Positions 49,757-59,137 of a stretch of 64,000 nucleotides of DNA are shown in pieces. Both the position numbers and the translations under genes were made by a program. Where the stretch lies: assembly GCA_963830565.1 (NCBI GenBank), contig CAWHMO010000005.1, positions 527,160 to 591,159 of the forward strand. The letters are read 5' to 3'. The first letter of the stretch is position 1. Each line of letters opens with the position of its first letter. Source of the DNA: DATFDN01 sp963830565 (GTDB lineage Bacteria > Pseudomonadota > Alphaproteobacteria > Acetobacterales > Acetobacteraceae). The notes beneath the pieces are model-generated. The model saw nothing but the letters and a program-made list of their open reading frames with translations. It had not been told where the DNA came from and ran no database searches.

Positions 49757-50755
49757 ATGTCCGAGATCGCCCGCCGTGGGCTCCTGATCGGCGTCGGCCT
49801 CGCTGGCGGGGCGGCCGTCTCCGGCACCGCGGCGTGGGCCGAGCCGCCGCGGGCACCATGGACGACCAAATACTGGGCCAGGAAGGGCGACGTCTCGCTC
49901 TATATGTATCGCAAGCGGCTCGCCGCGCCCGCGCCGGGCGAGGCGCAACCGCCGGTGCTGTTCCTCGTGCATGGCTCGTCCATTTCGTCGCGTCCCAGCT
50001 TCGACCTGACGGTGCCAGGCGCCGGCGAATACTCCATGATGGACGTGTTCGCCCGCTTCGGGTTCGATGTCTGGACGATGGACTTCGAGGGCTATGGCCG
50101 CTCCACCGTCACGGCGGGCAATTCCGATATCCACTCGGGCGTCGAGGATCTGCGCGCCGGCACCGATGTGATTGCGCGCGAAACCGGGTTGCAAAAGGCG
50201 CATTTCATGGGCGAGAGCAGCGGCGCGATCCGTGCCGCCGCGTTCGCGATGGCCGAGCCGGAGCGGGTGGGCCGGCTGGTGCTGGAGGCCTTCACCTACA
50301 CCGGCAAGGGCTCGCCCACGCTCGGCAAGCGCGCCGAGCAGCTCGACTATTACCGCACGCATAATCGTCGCCCGCGCGGGATCGACATGATCCGCAGCAT
50401 CTTCACCCGCGACAAGCCCGGCACCTCCGACCCGCGCGTGGCCGACGCCCTTGCCGCGGCCGAGCTGCCGTTCGGCGATACCGTGCCCACCGGGACGTAT
50501 CTCGACATGACCGCCAACTTGCCGTTGGTCGATCCCAAGCGTGTGCTGTCGCCCGTGCTGATGGTGCGCGGCCAGTACGACGGCATCTCGACCGACGCCG
50601 ACCTGCTCGACTTCTTCACCCAGCTGCCCAACCCCGACCGGCAATACGCGATCATGGCCGGGGCGGCGCACTCCGTTACGCTCAGCCTCAACCGGGCCGA
50701 GCTGTGGCACTGCATGCACGCCTTCCTGACCATGCCGAAGACCGTTTCCGTCTGA
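49757..50755 (+). CDS. Tat-exported alpha/beta hydrolase
   Basis: A 332-aa serine hydrolase. The N-terminus SEIARRGLLIGVGLAGGAAV with cleavage near GTAAWA is a twin-arginine signal. The hydrolase core has VLFLVHGSSISS (oxyanion loop), DVWTMDFEGYGRST, the nucleophile in AHFMGESSGAIRAAAFAM, VLSPVLMVRGQYDGISTDAD (acid) and the catalytic His in MAGAAHSVTLSL. A good ribosome site (AGGAGG at 49747) supports ATG 49757. It lies 13 bp upstream of a Tat amidohydrolase gene, so both probably work on one periplasmic substrate. Substrate unknown. Confidence 0.88.
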   Translation: MSEIARRGLLIGVGLAGGAAVSGTAAWAEPPRAPWTTKYWARKGDVSLYMYRKRLAAPAPGEAQPPVLFLVHGSSISSRPSFDLTVPGAGEYSMMDVFARFGFDVWTMDFEGYGRSTVTAGNSDIHSGVEDLRAGTDVIARETGLQKAHFMGESSGAIRAAAFAMAEPERVGRLVLEAFTYTGKGSPTLGKRAEQLDYYRTHNRRPRGIDMIRSIFTRDKPGTSDPRVADALAAAELPFGDTVPTGTYLDMTANLPLVDPKRVLSPVLMVRGQYDGISTDADLLDFFTQLPNPDRQYAIMAGAAHSVTLSLNRAELWHCMHAFLTMPKTVSV

Positions 50756-50768
50756 AAGGAGCAGCGCC

Positions 50769-52262
50769 ATGGGTTTCCTGAGCGACGAAGAGCTGAGCCG
50801 GCTGCTGCCCGCCGAGGAAGCGGCGTTCCCGGCGCCCATCCCGACCCAGATCGTCTCCAGCGACGAGTATTTCCCCGAGCCGCAGAACGCGAAGCAGAAG
50901 GAGGTCGAGGCGCGCCTCAAGGACATGGGCGACCAGCTCGCTGCGCGTCAGGGCATGAGCCGCCGCCGCTTCTTCCAGACCGCCTCCGGCATGGCCGCCG
51001 CGTTCCTGGCGATGAACCAGGTCTATGGCGATCTGTTCGCGGTCAGCGAGGCCGAGGCCGCAACTCCGGAGATGGCCGACGAGCGTGCCGTGTCGCTGCA
51101 AAGCCAGCACGTCTTTGACGCGCACACGCATTTCCTGCGCGACGATACGCGGCTGACGAATTTCGTCGCCATGCGCGCCGCCGTCGGCAGGCTCGGCTGG
51201 AACAAGGAGCTGTCCGGCAAGGAGCAGACGATCGATGATCTGAAGTTCGACAACTACTTCAAGGAAGTCTTCCTCGACAGCGACACCAAGGTCGCGCTGC
51301 TCACCAACTCCCCCTCCGACGTCCCGGAGGACTGGTTCCTGACCAACGAGATGGTGTTCCAGGCCCGCGACAAGGTGAACCGCCAAGCCGGGGCGCGGCG
51401 GATGCTCGCGCACTATACTATCGTCCCCGGTCAGCCCGGCTGGCTGGAGGGCATCGACCACGCCATCGAGGTGCTGCGCCCCGACGGCTGGAAGGGCTAC
51501 ACGATCGGTGACAACACGCACAAGAACACCAGCCACTATCCCTGGCGGCTCGACGACGAGAAGCTGATGTACCCGGCCTATGAGCGTTTCGCCAAAGCCG
51601 GGGTCAAGAATGTCTGCATCCACAAGGGGCTGTTCCCGCCATCGGTCGAGGCGGTCGTGCCCAATCTGCGGCCTTATGTCGATGTGAGCGACGTCGGGCA
51701 GGCGGCGAAGGACTGGCCGCAGCTCAATTTCGTCATCTACCATTCCGGCTACCGCCATGTCGGCGGCTCGCCGGCGGAGGGGATGGCCGAATGGGACCGC
51801 ACCGGGCGCAGCTCCTGGGTGAGCGACCTCGCCGACATCCCGGCCAAGCACGGCGTCAGCAATGTCTATGGCGATCTCGGCCAGCTTTTCGCGTACAGCA
51901 GCATCGCCGAGCCGCGCCTGGCGGCGGCGCTGATGGGGACGCTCATCAAGGGCCTCGGGCCGGACCATGTCATCTGGGGCACCGATGCGGTGTGGACCGG
52001 CTCGCCGCAATGGCAGATCGAGGGGTTGCGCCGGCTGGAAATTCCGCAGGCGATGCAGAAGCAGTTCGGCTTCGCCCCGCTCGGCCCTGCCGACGGTCCG
52101 GTGAAGCGCGCGATCTTCGCCGAGAACGGCTTCCGCATCTTCGGCTACGATCAACACGCCGAGCTGGCGCGGCCTGACCGATTCGCCGAATTGAAGGCGG
52201 AGTACGAACGCGCCGGGGCGGAGCGCAGCAATCTGCGCTATGGCTATGTCCGCAAAGCCTGA
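50769..52262 (+). CDS. Tat-type amidohydrolase with long N-terminal extension
   Basis: A 497-aa amidohydrolase-2 family protein. An unusual ~62-residue leader (EELSRLLPAEEAAFPAPIPT, AKQKEVEARLKDMGDQLAAR) precedes the twin-arginine motif MSRRRFFQTASGMAAAFLAM. The catalytic barrel has HVFDAHTHFLRDD (HxH metal site), GWKGYTIGDN, KNVCIHKGLFPPS, LNFVIYHSGYRHVGGSP, VYGDLGQLFAYSS and the catalytic Asp in VIWGTDAVWTGSPQW. AAGGAG 7 bp before ATG 50769 supports the long form; an internal ATG at 50955 would give a standard Tat precursor. Co-transcribed with the hydrolase upstream and the OPRT-like gene 7 bp downstream. Confidence 0.85.
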   Translation: MGFLSDEELSRLLPAEEAAFPAPIPTQIVSSDEYFPEPQNAKQKEVEARLKDMGDQLAARQGMSRRRFFQTASGMAAAFLAMNQVYGDLFAVSEAEAATPEMADERAVSLQSQHVFDAHTHFLRDDTRLTNFVAMRAAVGRLGWNKELSGKEQTIDDLKFDNYFKEVFLDSDTKVALLTNSPSDVPEDWFLTNEMVFQARDKVNRQAGARRMLAHYTIVPGQPGWLEGIDHAIEVLRPDGWKGYTIGDNTHKNTSHYPWRLDDEKLMYPAYERFAKAGVKNVCIHKGLFPPSVEAVVPNLRPYVDVSDVGQAAKDWPQLNFVIYHSGYRHVGGSPAEGMAEWDRTGRSSWVSDLADIPAKHGVSNVYGDLGQLFAYSSIAEPRLAAALMGTLIKGLGPDHVIWGTDAVWTGSPQWQIEGLRRLEIPQAMQKQFGFAPLGPADGPVKRAIFAENGFRIFGYDQHAELARPDRFAELKAEYERAGAERSNLRYGYVRKA

Positions 52263-52269
52263 CGGGACG

Positions 52270-53028
52270 ATGATGAGCAAAGCCGCCATGCCGAAATCCG
52301 CCGTGGGACGCGAGAACAGCGACTGGGACCGCGACGCGGCGCTGGCCACCGCGCGCATCCTGCTGGAGATCAAGGCGGTGAACTTCCGCCCCGACGAGCC
52401 CTATACGTTCACCTCCGGCTGGAAGTCGCCCGTCTATATCGATTGCCGGCGGATCATCTACTTCCCCCGCGCCCGCGCCAAGATCTGCGAGCTGGGCGTG
52501 GAGAAGATCAACCGCCATGTCGGCTTCGAGACCATCGAGGCGGTGGCCGGGGGCGAGACCGCCGGCATCCCCTTCGCCGCCTGGATCGCCGACCGCATGC
52601 TGGCGCCGATGGCCTATGTGCGCAAGAAGCCCAAGGGCTTCGGCCAGAACGCGCTGATCGAGGGCGACGTGCCGGAGGGCAAGCGCACTTTGCTTGTCGA
52701 GGACCTGACCACGGACGGGCAATCGAAGGTGCGGTTCGTGCAGGCGCTGCGCGATGCGGGCGCGATCTGCGACCACACCTTCGTCGTGTTCTTCTACGGC
52801 GTCTTTCCCGGCGGCTTCGAGACGCTGGACCGCATGGGGATCACGCTGCACCATCTCTGCACGTGGTGGGACGTCCTGGACGCCTGTCGCGAGCGCCCGT
52901 ACTTCGCCGAGCCGGCGCTGGCCGAGGTGCGCCGCTTCCTGGAAAACCCCGTCGCCTGGTCGGCCGCACATGGCGGGATCGGCAGCGCCGAGGAAGCGGC
53001 GGCCCGGCGTTCCGCCCAGGAGGCGTGA
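52270..53028 (+). CDS. pyrE: orotate phosphoribosyltransferase-like protein
   Basis: A 252-aa PRTase of the PyrE type. It has ALATARILLEIKAVNFRPDE, the OPRT hallmark YTFTSGWKSPVYIDCRRIIY, IEAVAGGETAGIPFAAWIAD, PMAYVRKKPKGFGQNALIEG (catalytic lysines and flexible loop) and the PRPP motif RTLLVEDLTTDGQSKVRFVQ. The C-terminus after ~residue 185 (WWDVLDACRERPYFAE, GIGSAEEAAARR) is longer than in minimal PyrE. It may be the cell's orotate PRTase or a paralogue tied to the hydrolases before it. ATG 52270 is preferred to 52240. Confidence 0.83.
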   Translation: MMSKAAMPKSAVGRENSDWDRDAALATARILLEIKAVNFRPDEPYTFTSGWKSPVYIDCRRIIYFPRARAKICELGVEKINRHVGFETIEAVAGGETAGIPFAAWIADRMLAPMAYVRKKPKGFGQNALIEGDVPEGKRTLLVEDLTTDGQSKVRFVQALRDAGAICDHTFVVFFYGVFPGGFETLDRMGITLHHLCTWWDVLDACRERPYFAEPALAEVRRFLENPVAWSAAHGGIGSAEEAAARRSAQEA

Positions 53029-53104
53029 GCGAGCGCGGGAACCATTAGGTTGCGCGCAACGTTGTGTCCCCGCGGCCCAGTCGGGGCGAACAGCGGGGAC
53101 AGTC

Positions 53105-53863
53105 ATGTACCATCACGTCAAGAAGCTCATGTACACCGTCAAGGTGGGGGAACCGGACCCGCGCTTCGGCAACATGCTGCTCGAGCAGTTCGGCGGCGCC
53201 AATGGCGAGCTGGCGGCTGCGATGCAATACACGGTCCAGGGCATCAACACCGATGATCCGGGACTCAAGGATCTGCTAATGGACATCGGCACCGAGGAGA
53301 TCAGCCATCTCGAAGTGATTGGCACGCTCGCCCGGATGCATCTGAAACCATCGAAGCTGGCGCGCAACGCGGCGGAGGCCGATCCGCTGATGGCCATCAC
53401 CGGCGGGGGCGGCGTGAACCTCTACAATTCGCAGGGCAGCGCCTGGACCGCCGACTATCTCAAGATCACCGGCGAGCCGGAGGTGGATTTCCGCAACAAC
53501 ATCGCCGCCGAGGCGCGGGCCAAGATCACCTATGAGCGGCTCATCAATTTCTGCGACGATCCCGGCAGCAAGGACGCGCTGCAGTTCCTGATGACGCGCG
53601 AGATCACCCATATGAAGGCGTTCATGCTGGCGCTGGAGAGCCTCGGCAAGAAGCCGCTGGAGATCGGCAAGCTGCCGCCGACGCCTGGATTGGTCGATCA
53701 GTACTTCAATGATTCCACCGGCGAGGGCGAGAACGGCGCGGTTGACATGGTCGGGCCGTGGAACGACGACAAGGCGTTCCAGCGCGTGGACAATCCGGCG
53801 TTCAATCCGCAGCAGATGCAGCTCGACGGCCCCAGCGGCGCGAAGAAGACCGCGAGGTCTTAG
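53105..53863 (+). CDS. manganese catalase
   Basis: A 252-aa ferritin-like di-manganese catalase that breaks down hydrogen peroxide. The metal ligands are visible: Glu in GANGELAAAMQYTVQGINT, Glu and His in GTEEISHLEVIGTLARM, Glu in NNIAAEARAKITYERL, and Glu/His in MTREITHMKAFMLALE. FDDPGSK-like FCDDPGSKDALQFL also fits. The start is MYHHVKKLMYTV, standard for the family. The C-terminal tail (FNPQQMQLDGPSG) is short. It lies 76 bp after the OPRT-like gene and has an inverted repeat just after its stop. Confidence 0.92.
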   Translation: MYHHVKKLMYTVKVGEPDPRFGNMLLEQFGGANGELAAAMQYTVQGINTDDPGLKDLLMDIGTEEISHLEVIGTLARMHLKPSKLARNAAEADPLMAITGGGGVNLYNSQGSAWTADYLKITGEPEVDFRNNIAAEARAKITYERLINFCDDPGSKDALQFLMTREITHMKAFMLALESLGKKPLEIGKLPPTPGLVDQYFNDSTGEGENGAVDMVGPWNDDKAFQRVDNPAFNPQQMQLDGPSGAKKTARS

Positions 53864-53869
53864 CAGCTT

Positions 53870-53917
53870 CCCTCACCCCGGCCCTCTCCCGCAGGCGGGA
53901 GAGGGTTGGAGTGAGGG
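53870..53917. repeat. intergenic palindrome between convergent genes
   Basis: A 48-bp imperfect palindrome with arms ccctcac...ccctctcccgc and gcgggagaggg...gtgaggg around a short cag loop. It begins 7 bp after the manganese catalase stop and is read as the C-terminal codons of the convergent restriction-modification gene. It resembles the CCCTCACCCC/GGGAGAGGG intergenic repeats common in high-GC proteobacteria and could terminate both transcripts. Confidence 0.7.
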
Positions 53918-56900
53918 CGCCGCGATCGGCATGCGCGGCGGCGCGGTGCGCCACATCAGGGCAACCTCGGCCGGCGTCAGGCCATACGCGTCGTTCACCA
54001 GATCGGACAGACGCTGCTCAAGCCGCGCGGCCTCCGCCAGCCGGCGCGCCATCGGAGCGACGCTGCGCGCGCATTCCTCGCGAATGTGCCGGATGGTCGC
54101 GGCGCTCAAGGGCACGGACTTGGTCCCGCGCGCCTTGCGGATCGCGGCGATGAACTGGTCCGGGTCGAGGTGAAACGGATTGCGGAGAGCGATGGGAATG
54201 GTGGGGATATCGAGGCTGTGGCGGTACCAATCGCCGAGGAGGCGGCGCGCTTCGCTTGCCTCGGTTTGTATCGCGCATAAGTCGCGCACAAGGGGCGACA
54301 CGCAATCCTCCTTTGGAGACGCGGCGATCGGCAGCAGCTCCATTTGGAACCCCTGTGGCGTAAGGGCCTCGTCCTTCGCATGTCCTAGATATCGCCAATT
54401 GTGCCACCAGAGCACCGGGCTGTTCAGCACGGCCAGGAGCCACTGGTCCTCCGAGATAATGAAGAATCCTTTGTTGTTCAGATAGAGGCCGCTGCGATCC
54501 AGAGCGTATGCAGGGTGGTATTGTATTTCCTGATATGCAATCTTCGGCTTCGAGAACTCGCGAAAATAAGCAACGTTGTCCTGAATCTCGTACCACTTGT
54601 ACGATCCCGGCTTCCGCCCGGGCCACTCGGCTTCTTTTGGTGATGGCTTCCAACCATCGGGCTTTGGCTCCAACTCTCGCCGGAACTCTGCCAGATGCGC
54701 CTTCACGGCTGGGTAAGCGTCGATATCGATACCGTGGCGGGCGAAGATCATCCACTGCCCCGCCCACGCCGAACTCCACCGGTCGATGTCCTGGCCGCGC
54801 AGATAGGGCTTGATGATCTCCTCGCTCCGCGCATCCGCCGCGATCAGCCGCTCGCGTTTGGCGTCGTCGATGACGAACGCCTCGTTCAGGCCCGTAAGAA
54901 CGCCATGCAGCGGGACTGACGCCCGCGTACTCCTTCAGCGGCACGCCAGCCCGCCGTATCTTCGCCATCAGCGCCGCCACGTCCGGCGGCTCCAGCACCC
55001 AGCCCTGCCTGGACAGGCTCGCGCGCGGGACCATGAAGGTCGCCGCCCGCACCTGTTCGGGCAGGCGCGTCATGTCCACCGAGTCGCGCGGGATCACCGC
55101 GACGGCGACTTCGGCGGGCGGCTCCTCCGCCGGATCGGGGCGGCGGGCGACGAACACGCAGGGCATCACGTCGGCGTCGGGGAAGAAGCCCTTGGCGTGG
55201 CCGAAATCGATCACCTGCTCCATCCAGGCATCCTCGCCCAGGGCCCGGCGCAACTTCTCGGCGTAGCCCGCCTTGATCCACTTGTTGGTGACGACGAAGG
55301 ACAGCCGCCCGCCCTTGCGCAGCAGGCGCAGGCCCTGCTCGATGAAATACACATAGAGATCGGCGACGCCGTCGAACGTGCCGTACAGGCCCTTCAGCGC
55401 CGGCTTCAGCGCCTTGATGTGCTCCTGGCGAACATAGGGCGGGTTGCCCACCACGGCGTCGAACCCGCCGCGCGGGTCGAAGCTCTCCCATTCGGTCCAG
55501 ACGCCGGGGAACGCCGGCTGCCAATGCAGCAGGCGGCGCCCGGCGGCCAGCGCCGGCGTGTGGGCGAACCATTCGGCGAACGCGGTGAACACCTTGTTCG
55601 CGTCCACCTTCTTCGCTCCCTTGCCGGTCTGGGCCGCGTCCTTGCCGGGAGCGCGCGGTTGGTCCAGGCCGGCGATGATCCGCACCGGATCGCCATATGC
55701 GCCATCGAAGAAGGCGCGCACGCCGATCTCCTCCAGGCCCGGCGCGGCCCATCGCCCGGCATGGTGGAGATCGAGGAAGCGGCGCAGCTCCGCCGTCATA
55801 GACTGCACCTCGGCGAAACCCGCGACGCTCGCCCGCACCTCGCCGATATCGGCATCGGGCGAGAGTTCCACCGTTTCCATGCCCCTCGATGCACCCAACG
55901 CATTCTGCACTCCCAGCGGCGTTGCCAGCGGCCCGCGTTCGGCGATCTCGCGCAGCACGTCGCCCACGCGCTCGCCGAGCAGGCTGTCGCCGGTGCGCAG
56001 GTGATGGTCCAGGAACGATAGCGGCGCCCCGACGGTGAAGCAGTGCAGCCAGAGCGCGAGCTTCGCCAGCTCCACCGCAAGCGGGTTGGAATCCACGCCG
56101 TACACGCAGCGCTTCAGGATAATCCGGCGCAGCAGCGCCTTATCGTCGAGGTGCTCTTCCCGCACCTCCCAGCCATGGCGCACCGCTTCGCTGCTTATGT
56201 GCTCGCGGATGGCATCGATCCGTTCGGCGAGGGGAGAACGATACGGAGCCCATGTCACCGCCGCGCTTGCCTCCGCCATCGCCGCCAGCGTCTCGACGGC
56301 GAGCTTGTCGACAAGCGCGACCAGGAAATGCCCCGACCCCATCGCCGGATCGCAGACGCGCAAGCTCACGAACGCCTCGGCCGGGTCGTCGCGACGCAGA
56401 TCGGCGAGCTTTTCGGCCGGCCGGCGCCGGTCGTCCGCCAGCTTGTCCAGCTTCGCCCGGAACCTGCCGCGCGCCTCGTCCAGCAGCGGCCCTATCGCCT
56501 GCGCGAGGATAAGCTGCACCAGCTTCTCGGTGGTGAAGAACGAGCCGGCGCGGTGGCGGGCTACGGCGTTGTTCGCGACGGCGACGCTGGGGCCGTCGGC
56601 GATCACGTCGCGCTCCAGCAGGCGCTCGTAGATGCCGCCAAGCTGCTGCACGCTCAGATCGCGATAGTTGATAAAGCGGCGGCTTTCATCGAGGACTGCG
56701 CGCGAAAGATCGTCGAGCAATCGGGCGAGCAGCGCGTCATGCAGCGTCACGCGTCCCAGCAGAGGGTGGTCCGCGTCATCGAACAGGCCGCCATTGTATT
56801 CGGGCAGGCCAAGCTCGGTGCTGCCATGCGCGATGGCATCGAACAGGTCGCGGATGCGTGCCCACCAGGTTGCCTCCGCGCTCTCGCACCGCAAGCCGGC

Positions 56901-57879
56901 CTTCCGCCACGGCCGCGGCATCGTCGCGCAGCCGCTGGAACGAGTAGTCCTGGTAATGCGGGTTCCGGACGGGCAGCAGCCCGCGATCCTCGGCGTAGAG
57001 GATGAACAGGAAGCGGAACAGCAGGATCAGCGCCGCTTCCTTTACCGCCGCGCGCCATGCCGCGTCGGCCGGCGCGCGCATCGGATCAGCCTCCGCCAGC
57101 GCCGTGACCAAGCCGGGGAACACCCGGTCGAACACCGCCTCCGACAGGCTGTCGGTGATGCGCTCCTCGAACCGGCGGCCCTCGACCAGGGACAGGTCGA
57201 GGAAGGTGCGGCCCTGCGGGTCGCGGGCGAACGCATCTCGGCCGAACAGCAGCATGAAGACACGCGGCCAGTGCTGCTCGTCCGCGCCGTCCGGCGGCGG
57301 TGGGCGCAAATCGCCGAGCAACGCCGCGAGTTCGATCTCGATGAAATCCTCGTCGCGGGCCCGCGCATCGGCGAAGTACAGCCGCCAGAAGCGGCCATTG
57401 GTCAGCAGGCCCCAGCGCACGGTGCTGCCCGGAATGCCGTCCGACCGCTTCAGGTAGCGGAGGATCTGGTTCGAGGGCGCCTCCGCCTTGCCCTTGGCGC
57501 GGTCCAGCACCGTGTCGCGCGCCTCGTTCTCCACCACCACCGCGCCGTGACGAAAGCGCGCCGCCTTGTCGGCGAGGCGCTGGGCCGTGGATTTTGCCGC
57601 CGCCGTCGTGAACAGCAGCTCGTCGGCGATGTCGCGCCGTCCCCAGCCCGGCGTCTGCTGCGGCAAACGGTACCAGCCGAGCCGGTCAAGGATCGGATAA
57701 ATGAACTCGCTCTCGGTCTCGGCTTCGCTCGGCGCCCTCATCCGGTCGAGCGCCGCCCATAGGCGGCCAGCCTCCGCCGCGAAGGCCGCGACCTGCTCCG
57801 CGCTCAGCGCGCGGTACTGATCGGTCTGCCGGATGCCGTCATCGAGCCAGTAGCGGGTGAACAGCCGGCCGCGAATCAT
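53873..57879 (-). CDS. type IIG-like restriction-modification enzyme, Eco57I class (two frameshifts)
   Basis: A single ~1330-aa polypeptide. The N-terminal ~180 residues look like a nuclease domain (HGAVVVENEARDTVLD, then ILRYLKRSDGIPG and VRWGLLTNGRFWRLYFADAR), but the expected ExK is ENE, so cleavage is doubtful. A helical region follows (ALILLFRFLFILYAEDRGLL). The N6-adenine methyltransferase core has CDPAMGSGHFLVALVDKLAV (motif I) and FDAVVGNPPYVRQEH (motif IV, NPPY). A target-recognition region ends with TIRHIREECARSVAPMARRL. Breaks at ~56892 (LRCESAEATWWAR) and ~54913 (SPLHGVLTGLNEAFVIDDAK) each reflect one extra base. The last codons run into a palindromic repeat. Likely a methylating defence enzyme. 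Confidence 0.82.
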
Positions 57880-57925
57880 GCGCGGGGTTATGGGGCGTCG
57901 CCGCGGATTCGCCTATCTCCTGCCG

Positions 57926-59137
57926 CTAGACTTCCGCCTGACGATCCCGCACCGCGCCCAGCACCGCCATCAGGAGCGTGGTGCCGAACGCGGGCACGGC
58001 GGCCGTCAGGAAGATCGCGCCCCCCGTCGCGCCCAGGCTCAGCAGGATGCCCCCCAGCGCCGGCCCGGCGATCATGCCGATTCGCCCCGCGCCCAGCGCC
58101 CAGCCGGCGCCGGTGGCGCGGATCGAAGGCGGATAGACCCGTCCGGATAGCGAGTTGATGCCGTGCTGGCACCCGCCGATACCAATGCCAGCCAGCAGGA
58201 TCAGGACGGCGAGCACCCAGAAGCTCGGCGCGACCAGCCCGATCACCAGCACCGAGATCGCGCCAAGCGCCAGGCCGCGCGTCAGCACGCGCTCCGGCCC
58301 AAGCCGGTCCACGAACGGGGCGGTCACCGCCGCGCCCAGGATCGAGCCCAGCGCATAAAGCGTTCCACCCAGGATCGCCCGGCCCGGCGGCACGCCGGCG
58401 GCGTGCAGGATGGCCGGGAGCCACAGCAGGATCAGGTAATTGCCGAGCAGGTTGAGCAGGTTCATCGCCCAGAGCAGGGCCGTGATCGGCGCGAACCCGT
58501 CGCGGAACAGCGCGCCCACGGGATTGGCTTGGTGCCGCGTGACGGGCAGTGCCGCGCGGCCCGGCAGGCGCGCGCCGAGCACCACGCACATCAGCAGCGG
58601 CAGCGCGCCGCCGACCACGAAAATCCACGGCCAACCGAAGCGCGTGACGAGTTGCGTTGCGAGCAACCCGCCCACCGTGTTGCCGATCGACACGCCCGCG
58701 CTCATCAGGATCACCAGCCGACCCTGGGTTCCGGGCGGCGCGCAATCCGAGGCGAGCGCGATCGCGACCGGAATCCCGCCGCCGAGCCCCAGCCCGGTGA
58801 GGAAGCGAAGCCCGGCAAGCTGGCCGGGCGAGCCGGCAAAGGCGCAGAGCAGGGTGAAGACCCCGAACACTCCCGCCGCACCGATCAGTACCGGCTTGCG
58901 GCCCAGCCGATCGGCGAGCAGACCAAAGCTGAGCGCCCCGCAGAGCAGCCCGATGCTGCCCCCCGTCTGCGCCAGGGTGAACGCGGCCGGACGCACGTGC
59001 CAGGCATCCACCAGCGAGGGAATGGCGAAGGCGATCGCCGCGATGTCGTAGCCTTCCAGGAACAGCACCATTCCGCAGAGCACGGCGATCGTGACGTGCA
59101 GCCGTTCGGCTGCGACGGGCCTCTCGACGACGATCAC
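57926..59137 (-). CDS. MFS transporter, aromatic acid:H+ symporter type
   Basis: A 403-aa, 12-TM major facilitator (AAHS-like, PcaK type). TM1 has VLFLEGYDIAAIAFAIPSLV, including the conserved Asp. The loop 2-3 motif is LLADRLGRKPVLIG, then GLGLGGGIPVAIALASDCAP, and the second-half repeat PFVDRLGPERVLT. The start is GTG 59137, giving SVIVVERPVAAERLHVTIAV and a GTGA overlap with the monooxygenase stop; no better start exists. Co-transcription with an FAD monooxygenase and an SDR suggests uptake of an aromatic acid such as a hydroxybenzoate. Confidence 0.87.
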   Translation of the reverse strand: MIVVERPVAAERLHVTIAVLCGMVLFLEGYDIAAIAFAIPSLVDAWHVRPAAFTLAQTGGSIGLLCGALSFGLLADRLGRKPVLIGAAGVFGVFTLLCAFAGSPGQLAGLRFLTGLGLGGGIPVAIALASDCAPPGTQGRLVILMSAGVSIGNTVGGLLATQLVTRFGWPWIFVVGGALPLLMCVVLGARLPGRAALPVTRHQANPVGALFRDGFAPITALLWAMNLLNLLGNYLILLWLPAILHAAGVPPGRAILGGTLYALGSILGAAVTAPFVDRLGPERVLTRGLALGAISVLVIGLVAPSFWVLAVLILLAGIGIGGCQHGINSLSGRVYPPSIRATGAGWALGAGRIGMIAGPALGGILLSLGATGGAIFLTAAVPAFGTTLLMAVLGAVRDRQAEV

